A DNA stretch of 64,000 nucleotides. It comes from Abelmoschus esculentus. Its lineage: Eukaryota > Streptophyta > Magnoliopsida > Malvales > Malvaceae. Location of the stretch: the NCBI GenBank assembly GCA_035048815.1, contig JAUCBN010000024.1, positions 866,001 through 930,000 on the forward strand. The letters run 5' to 3'. The position numbers and the translations under genes are program-made. Positions within the stretch are counted from its first letter, which is position 1; every line of letters begins with the position of its first letter. This document shows positions 56,674 through 64,000 of this stretch, one piece after another. The notes below the pieces were generated by a model that was not told the origin of the DNA, did no database searches, and saw nothing but the letters and a program-made list of their open reading frames with translations.

Positions 56674-59600
56674 ATGTCTGGAATACTTTCTTTTTCCTCA
56701 ATAGTCTTGCCCAGTTGGTACTCGAGTTCAAGGTAATTTGTGTTTATGTTTGAATTATACAATACCCTTTTTTTAGAAGTTGGTCGAACCTGATTTCGTT
56801 GTTCCGGGGTTGTAGGCGTGTTGTTAGAATGGCTGCTGCTCAAACTACAAATGTTGGTCTGTCGTTGGAAGCCATGACAATAAAGCCTCCTTCGCACCCT
56901 ACGTATGATTTAAAGGGCATCATTAAACTTGCCCTAGCTGAAGATGCTGGAAATCGAGGTTCTGATTTTCGGTGTTTTCATGTTTTCTAATCTTTGCTCT
57001 CCTGTGTTCATGATGATGAGATGAAGATTTTGGTGAAGTGGGAGCAAATATTCAGTTAAATCTATTGATTTTCTTTCCTGGATTGATATCGTATGCGGCA
57101 TTTGCGTTCAATTGCAGGGGATGTAACTTGTATGGCCACCATTCCATTTGACATGGAAGTGGAAGCCTATTTTCTGGCAAAGGAGGATGGTATCATTGCT
57201 GGAATTGCACTTGCTGAGATGGTGTTTCAGGAGGTTGATCCTTCTTTGAAGGTACACAAATGTGTTTTCCATCTTTGGATCATCCTTATGGTTTTCGTGC
57301 TTTGGGTCACACGCTATTGCCTTTTTTACACTCTAATATCAGGTGGAGTGGTCTCGAAAGGATGGTGATTATGTTCGCAAGGGACTGCAGTTTGGAAAAG
57401 TTTATGGTAATCCAAAAAGGTTGTTTTCTTAATTTAGTATAAGAAGGTCGTACTAAAATTTCACTCTATCCATGTAGGAAGGGCACACAGCATTGTTGTA
57501 GCTGAAAGAATAGCTCTGAACTTCATGCAGCGGATGAGTGGTATAGCTACACTAACTAAGGTGTGTCCAATTTTTTGAATTTGATAAACAAAGAATTCAT
57601 GATCGTAGCTATGTTTCTCTGTTGTAATCAAGCAAATTGTAGTTTACTATATAGGGCAGACCGCAGATAACAGGAATGACAATAGCAAAACACTAAATGC
57701 TTATATTTAATTTTCAATTGAAGTGAATCAAAGATGCAAAACAATAAGTTTTGTTCGAGAAAAAATATCACTGCTTGGATAGTTGGATTATTACTGCTGT
57801 TTGCTTTATATTCCTGTAGAAGTTTGAATATTTGTTACTGCTTATTCTGTGGCCTTGTTTTGCTACCTGTACATGTGATCAGAACATGGCCAATTCACAT
57901 ACTAATGAAAAATGCAAATTATGTCATTATTTAGTCATGCATGCACAATGAATGTAATGAAGAAATGGGACATGAAATAAAATTTGAATCTATTTTAACC
58001 TTTAGATTCAGTTACGGAATGCAAATTACATGTGTGCTAAGTAGCTATAATAAAGAAACTAGACTCCTATTAAAAGCTTATCACTGGAATAACTTCAAAA
58101 GGTGTTCCTGCAGGCAATGGCTGATGCTGCGCACCCTGCATACATCTTAGAGACAAGAAAAACAGCTCCAGGCTTGCGTTTGGTTGACAAGTGGGCGGTG
58201 TGGATCATTTCCTTGATCTTACTGTTAGTTTTTTCTTAGTTCTTTCTCTTAAGCCTTGGGTTGATATCGTCAATATTTTCTTTCTGTAGGTACTAATTGG
58301 TGGAGGAAAGAATCATAGGCTGGGTTTGTTTGATATGGTGTTGATAAAGGATAACCATATATCAATAGCTGGGGGAATTAGCAATGCTGTTAGATCCGTT
58401 GACCAATATTTAGAGCGAGAAAATCTTCAAATGGAGGTTGAGGTAATTTCTTCCGATGTTAAAACAGTAGCAAATTAAAAGTTTTTGTGCCATGGACTAG
58501 TTAACAGAGTTGGGTATAAATCTCTCAGTTTCTGCATGGTATATCATATATCCTGCAACTTTATTGAGCTCTGTGTTGAAGTATGCATCATTGCCGAAAA
58601 ATATGTTAGACTGGATTTTTTTATTTAAATTTGCAATGCTTTGGAGTGGTTCCCTTTTCTCCGTCTACTTGTGTGGACGCGTAAACGAATCAATCAGTTG
58701 TTACATTATGGAAACTGTAATAGTCTAATAGATATGTTTACAATGTCTGTTTCAAGGTTGAGACCCGGACACTTGAGGAAGTAAAAGAAATATTGCAGTA
58801 TGCATCTCAAATGAAGACTTCCTTGACCCGGATAATGTTGGATAATATGGTTATTCCTCTACCAAATGGTGATGTTGATGTGTCTATGCTTAAAGAAGCT
58901 GTGGAACTAATCAATGGGAAATTTGAGACAGAGGTATCTGATGAATCATGATTTTATCATGTACTTTTTCTATTTATTCATTTAGCGCCTGCGAACTTTG
59001 CAAAAAAAGGCATTGTTGATAAATTACTGTTGTGTTAGTTAGCAGATGTCTGTTCTTTCCTTTTGCTTTTTTTGAGGGTCGTGGAGGGGTATTTGGTGCA
59101 CTGGTTCACTCTATTTGCTTGCCGTTTTGGTCTTCAAAACTCTTGCTACTTAAGTTTTGAATAGTTTCTAAATTGCAATATATTTTGGTAATTTGGCTTG
59201 GCATTCTTGCTAGCTGTCAAATGCCATTATATGTTTACCTGCTAACTTCTATTTTAATGTCTACTTTGCACTTTTCTGAGGCTTGTAAGTGATATATCTT
59301 TTTCGTTATGATAGGCATCTGGCAATGTTACTCTTGAAACCGTACATAAAATCGGACAAACTGGAGTTACCTACATATCCAGGTAAGGCAGTGCAACACT
59401 TTTTTAATGTATAATCTGCTTTCGAAGAGAAGTTCTAAATTACTGAACTTCATCTGAACCATGTAGGTAATTTTCCTGGAAAAATCGTATCATCCTCTTA
59501 GTGGGTTTTTTTTTTCTCTTCTGAACGAAGCTAGTTCTAGAATTCAGTATAAAGATTAAACATAAAAGCTCCGAGGAAAATAATATTATACACACACTAT

Positions 59601-60123
59601 TGTTAGTGGCCCATATACCACTGCTTTCTTTGACTCCGCATTGGACCGTGTCTTCTCTAGATACAGTGGTTGATAAATTTCTTTATAGGATTACGAATAA
59701 ATCCTCTTATCTTTTAGAAAATATAGGGATTAAACATCAAATTTGAACTTTATTGAAAGCCTTTGGATATTACCTGCATTTGACCTGTGTAATGAGCTAT
59801 ATCAATTAGAGATATGAAAGTGTGGATTTTGTATCCATGATTTCTTGTTATTGGATTATGTTGTTCTTTTGAAAAATAGAATAATATTAAGATACACATT
59901 GATCCACATTTTTGTTGTATATGTGACTTCGAAATGGTTTAGATATGCATGCTACTTGTTTCAAATAGATTAAGATGGATCATTCTCTAGGAAATCTTAC
60001 TGTTTCTCATAATTGGGTGTTTGTAGTGGTGCACTCACACATTCTGTGAAAGCACTCGACATATCCCTCAAAATTGATACAGAGTTGGCACTTGAAGTTG
60101 GAAGGCGAACAAAACGGGCATGA
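56674..60123 (+). CDS. QPT: Quinolinate phosphoribosyltransferase (10 exons)
   Basis: Predicted 353-aa nicotinate-nucleotide pyrophosphorylase (EC 2.4.2.19). It converts quinolinate and PRPP to nicotinate mononucleotide in de novo NAD synthesis, in plastids in Arabidopsis. Exons: 56674-56732, 56816-56958, 57118-57251, 57343-57406, 57478-57560, 58114-58197, 58290-58442, 58757-58933, 59315-59382, 60027-60123; all phases close. The short first exon supplies MSGILSFSSIVLPSW, a Ser-rich transit peptide, joined through SSSRRVVRM to the conserved HPTYDLKGIIKLALAEDAG. Active-site motifs: ETRKTAPGLR, LIGGGKNHRLGLFDM, IKDNH, EVETRTLEE, MLDNM, EASGNVTLE and SSGALTHSVKALD. It ends RRTKRA as in other plant QPTs. 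No defect was seen. Confidence 0.95.
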
Positions 60124-63100
60124 TCCGCTAATCTTTATGTTGTTGTTGGATAAGGAAAGCTCTTCTTCCCCACCAAAAGAAAGTAAAGACCAAGAACATG
60201 TCAGTTCCTCTCTTCCCATGCCCTAACAATGTTTCAAGGAATTGATAGATGATAAGTTACATACGATACAACTGATACTAAGATAAACTGCCATATGTTA
60301 TGTTATTCGGACCCTTCATTCTACGTGACGATACATATTCGAGCATAAGTGTGAAAATAAATTCTTCACTCTATTAAAAATTTTAGAAAAAAGTTGAGCA
60401 TATCTGTGTTTAATAGTTTCTCCAATCTATTAATTATAGATTTTACTTTTTCTACATCCATTGTTGCTGAATTCAATTCATTTTTAGAATCTGGGCCTTT
60501 GGTCATAGGTGACATCAGCTGAAGCAAAGTCTATGCTTTTACCATAGTTTTTAATTCGGTCGAAAGTATATTCGTCCTAGGGTCAGGTTACAGTTCAAAC
60601 TTCTACTATTATCAAACTGCCATCACGGCCGAGCCGGTCGTGGCAACACAAGTAGAAGAACAATGAAAAAAATGTGAGTTCAGGTCTCGAAAATACTATA
60701 ATTTGGTGCAGAAAATGATGTCTTGGGGATAAAGTGAAGCATTGTCTGATGATGATATAATACCACTCTAAGACTAATTGCAGATTTAAGCATTGGTTCA
60801 GCTTTAGTGGGCATTTTGTGGGTGGGGGAATTGCCATGGTGATGTTTACCATGTGAGTTTGCATCATGCCATGGCCTTCCATTACTTGTCATACACTAAA
60901 AGTTGACACAGGAAGAATCTTCCATGCCTATTAGAAAACTACATCTCTTTGCCATATCTGAAAACCAGACAACTTTCCTTATCTTTAAAGGAGTCACTAG
61001 TATATTATGAATTTCCATCGGTTTTCGGTTCGATCATTGATTTTCAATTCCGTTCACTCTATTTTCGATTTCATACTGCCAATCAGATCATCGAATTACG
61101 GTTCGATTCGATTTTGACAACTCAAATGCCACTAATTTCCCATTCTTAATAGGATTTGTTGATATAATTTTATTTTATGAGTTTGACATTGCCTCTTCTC
61201 TTTTCATTGTTATTTCATGTGCTAACAGAAAAAAAAACGTTTCCTTTTGATGGAAAACATATCTATTTTTATTTATTTATTTATTTATTTTTCAATTTTA
61301 ATCATAATGTAAAACATCTTATATTTATATGTGAAATAAAAATAATGATAATTTAATCTTTGTGTGAGGCCAAGAAGATGAATTGGCATCACTGTCGGTA
61401 AGCATGACATATAAGCCTATGAACTATGAATAACCAATAAAGTCATTGTCATCAGCAATGATAATTAAAAGTAAAATCAACTTATGATAAATAATTTATT
61501 AATTAATAATTAAATTAAATATTATAAAATTATTTTTTAATCTAATTACGGTATTTACGATATTAAAATTCGAACTTTATACCTTACTTAAAAGAAATTC
61601 AGTTTGAGTAATTTAAAGTAGTAAAGATTATAGGAAATAGAATCTTAGGGGTCTACGGATTCAACCTACGCAAAAGTAAGCCTTGGTTTGAGGTCTTGTA
61701 TACACAAATATTCATATTTAAAAATTCACCTATCAAAATTAAATGTATAACGTAAATCAGTCTGGATTAATCGAGACATAATTTTAAAAAATAAAATTAA
61801 AATAAAACATTATAACACAAAGTTTTGAAGCATTGTTTTGATGGATTTGAAAGGGATTTGTTTTATTGCTTTAACTTTCTCCAATTTTTAAGGATTAATC
61901 ATAATATTATGAATGAACTAAATTAACTGAAGAGTGTTGTCTCATAATAAAATTTTATAGTATTTGAGCTAAATTAATTGACGTATAAACTAGATATTGA
62001 TAATTATAAAAAATATTTTAAAATTTGTAAAACAAATACTTTATCTAATTTTAAATTATTTGCATGGATATAAAAAAAAAAAAAACTCAAATGGTATACC
62101 GAGATTTACATTTAAATAAGACAAGATAATTAAGTATCTTTAATCACTCGATTAATTAATAAATTTTTTATGATAATATTTTTAATATATATTTTGATGA
62201 AAAATAAAAAAAAATATTTTATAAATTATTTCTTTTAAAAAATACGATATAGATAAAATCTTTTGGAAAATATAATAATAATTTTTAAAAAATACAAAGA
62301 AAATATTTTAGTTTATGGTTTGCACGTAGGCTTTCAAAAATACAGCGGTTATGATCAATGGCCCGGTATTTTTAAGGATAATGTATATTAGCGGTCCCTA
62401 AATTAATTAGAAATTATATTTTTTGCGTTGAAATTTTTAAAGTTATACTATGATTATTAAGAAAATATTTAATCACATTATGGTCCTTACTATTGAAAAA
62501 TATTTGATAAATTTAAAGATTATTTTGTAATAATTTGATAAATGTGAATGACCATTTTGTAATGTTTTAAAAAATAATGATACTTTTGTAATCAATTCAA
62601 ATGTATAATAATCAAATTTTAATTGTCAAAAAGAACATTCTGGCTTAGTTTAATGACCTTTAATACACTTTAACCTGTTTAAATGTTTAATTAATTGAAA
62701 ATCAATATTTAAATTTTAAAAATTCCATCTATATTTAATTTAATTCATTAGGCTACGTAAAATTGAATTTTGACTTTAAATTTTAATTAAATTTTATTTT
62801 ATTTATCAATAAAGTTATCTGATTAACGTGTAAAAAAATAACATCGTCTATTTTTCGGAAATAAATGGAATATACTCGACCAAAATAAAATATAGGGACT
62901 AAATCTATAGAAATGTGTAATACAAAGGCGTTTTGTAGAATTTATCCTAAAAAATAGATAAGGAGTTTGTCGTTATAAATTTATGGTTGTTAAGTGTATT
63001 TATTGCTAATTAATATTTTAATATCCAACATGCATAAAAAAAAATAAATTTTGTATATCTTTCAATATCAGTTGTATACATGTAAATAAAATAATACAAA

Positions 63101-63999
63101 TATTAAATATGAATATAATATTTATATAAAATATGTTATTCTATTGAATTATCACTTTAAAAAATGTATTGAGTTCATCGAATTAAAATAAAGATGAATA
63201 AATAGGGAATTATTAAGAAAAAACCGTAACTAAATAAAAGAACAAGGAAAAAGGTATAATTCTGCTTTCAGTCCTTTATTCTTTGTGCATTTTTAATCTA
63301 CTTCTTTGAAACAATATGAAGAATCATATACGATTTTAAATTCGGAATTGAAAATCTTTAAAAAATTAGGTTTAATATTTTTATTTGTTTTTTGACCTTC
63401 TATGTATACAATATTTTGATAACATTAATGAACCTTTTATAAAATCTAAAATTTATGATTTTGAATTAATGTTTAAGACTAGATCGTCAGATTTATATAT
63501 ATATTTTTTAAATTATATAATTTTTTATATAATTTATATATTAAAATATAACACTTATAAAAACCGGTTGCCTATGCTATCAATTGGACCTCATTTATTA
63601 AATTAAAAGAATAGAAGAATTAAATTATTGAGATAAAAATAGACCAAATATGATATATATGAAGAGTTCAGGGACCGAGAGTAAAATTAGACCAGGTTAT
63701 TTACTCAATCTTCTCTTGTGTATGTGCTAAAGTTATCTCCTTATCATGACAATGTGAAACTATAAAATCAAAAGTTTAACCGGTTAAACCCATTAATTTT
63801 ATATTTAAACTATAAAATTTAAAGAATTTATTCAAATAACTCGTTTAAAGCGAAAATATTTAACTTGTTTTTATTCGATTTAAAATTTTATAAACTCGAC
63901 TCGATTTTAATTTTTTTAAAAAATTTTGAGTTGTAAAATAAAAATTCAAATAACTCTAATAACTCAAATTTTTTAGTAATTAAAGAATATATTTTTAAG
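60124..63999. other. QPT 3' UTR and AT-rich spacer
   Basis: QPT 3' UTR and then gene-free sequence. An (ATTT)n run lies at about 61265-61291. The short frames on both strands show no family features. From about 61300 the region is strongly AT-rich, with fragments of the common repeat type ATATTAAAATTCGAACTT (near 61560). Confidence 0.5.
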
Positions 64000-64000
64000 C
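63840..64000. mobile_element. Truncated ACTCGACTCG-type MITE at window edge
   Basis: AAACTCGACTCGATTTTAAT, GAGTTGTAAAATAAAAATTC and CAAATAACTCTAATAACTC match the interior of the element at 45667-46184 in order and orientation. The copy runs off the end of the window. Confidence 0.6.

Overview
This is a nuclear genomic window from a eudicot plant. The genes have many short exons with GT-AG introns, the proteins are close to Arabidopsis families, the spacers are AT-rich and full of transposon debris, and there are plastid-type sequences embedded in nuclear context. A rosid such as a Malvales species (for example cotton) would fit, but that is inference and no species-specific marker was tested.

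Layout. 0-3.1 kb: SULTR3;3-type sulfate transporter (+). 3.5-8.4 kb: SEC12/PHF1-type WD40 membrane protein (+). 8.4-14.4 kb: repeats, including a 2.2-kb solo LTR with a perfect 5-bp target duplication and a 760-bp foldback element. 14.4-16.8 kb: NUDT25-type Nudix hydrolase (+). 18.4-20.9 kb: TDY-class MAP kinase, MPK17/MPK9 type (+), with a 1-nt frameshift. 24.6-27.3 kb: HB17-type HD-Zip II gene (+) with a stop codon in the homeodomain and about 1.4 kb of organellar DNA in its last intron. Two inverted copies of a 210-bp MITE flank it. 27.6-35.0 kb: repeats, with two hAT MITEs. 35.0-37.7 kb: PIN3/4/7-type auxin efflux carrier (+). 38.9-42.7 kb: rearranged Copia element with an inverted inner block. 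42.7-49.7 kb: gene-poor, with SINE-like copies and a plastid atpA fragment. 49.7-50.1 kb: proline-rich secreted protein (-). 52.7-54.4 kb: predicted chloroplast protein (-). 55.3-55.5 kb: IDA-like secreted peptide (-). 56.7-60.1 kb: quinolinate phosphoribosyltransferase (+). 60.1-64 kb: no gene seen.

The genes do not form one pathway. From memory, their order resembles Arabidopsis chromosome 2 (QPT At2g01350, PIN4 At2g01420, HB17 At2g01430, MPK17 At2g01450, SEC12 At2g01470), and the SULTR3;3-PIN pairing resembles At1g23080-At1g23090. The window therefore looks like an ancestral block that Arabidopsis later split between two paralogous regions.

The strongest unusual signals are the broken HB17 gene with its mosaic organellar insert and flanking MITE pair, the MAP kinase frameshift, the Copia element whose gag/integrase block is inverted between two direct LTRs, and the solo LTR carrying TATCGATA clusters and a five-copy tandem repeat. 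Exon boundaries were assigned by eye from splice signals, reading phase and family knowledge.
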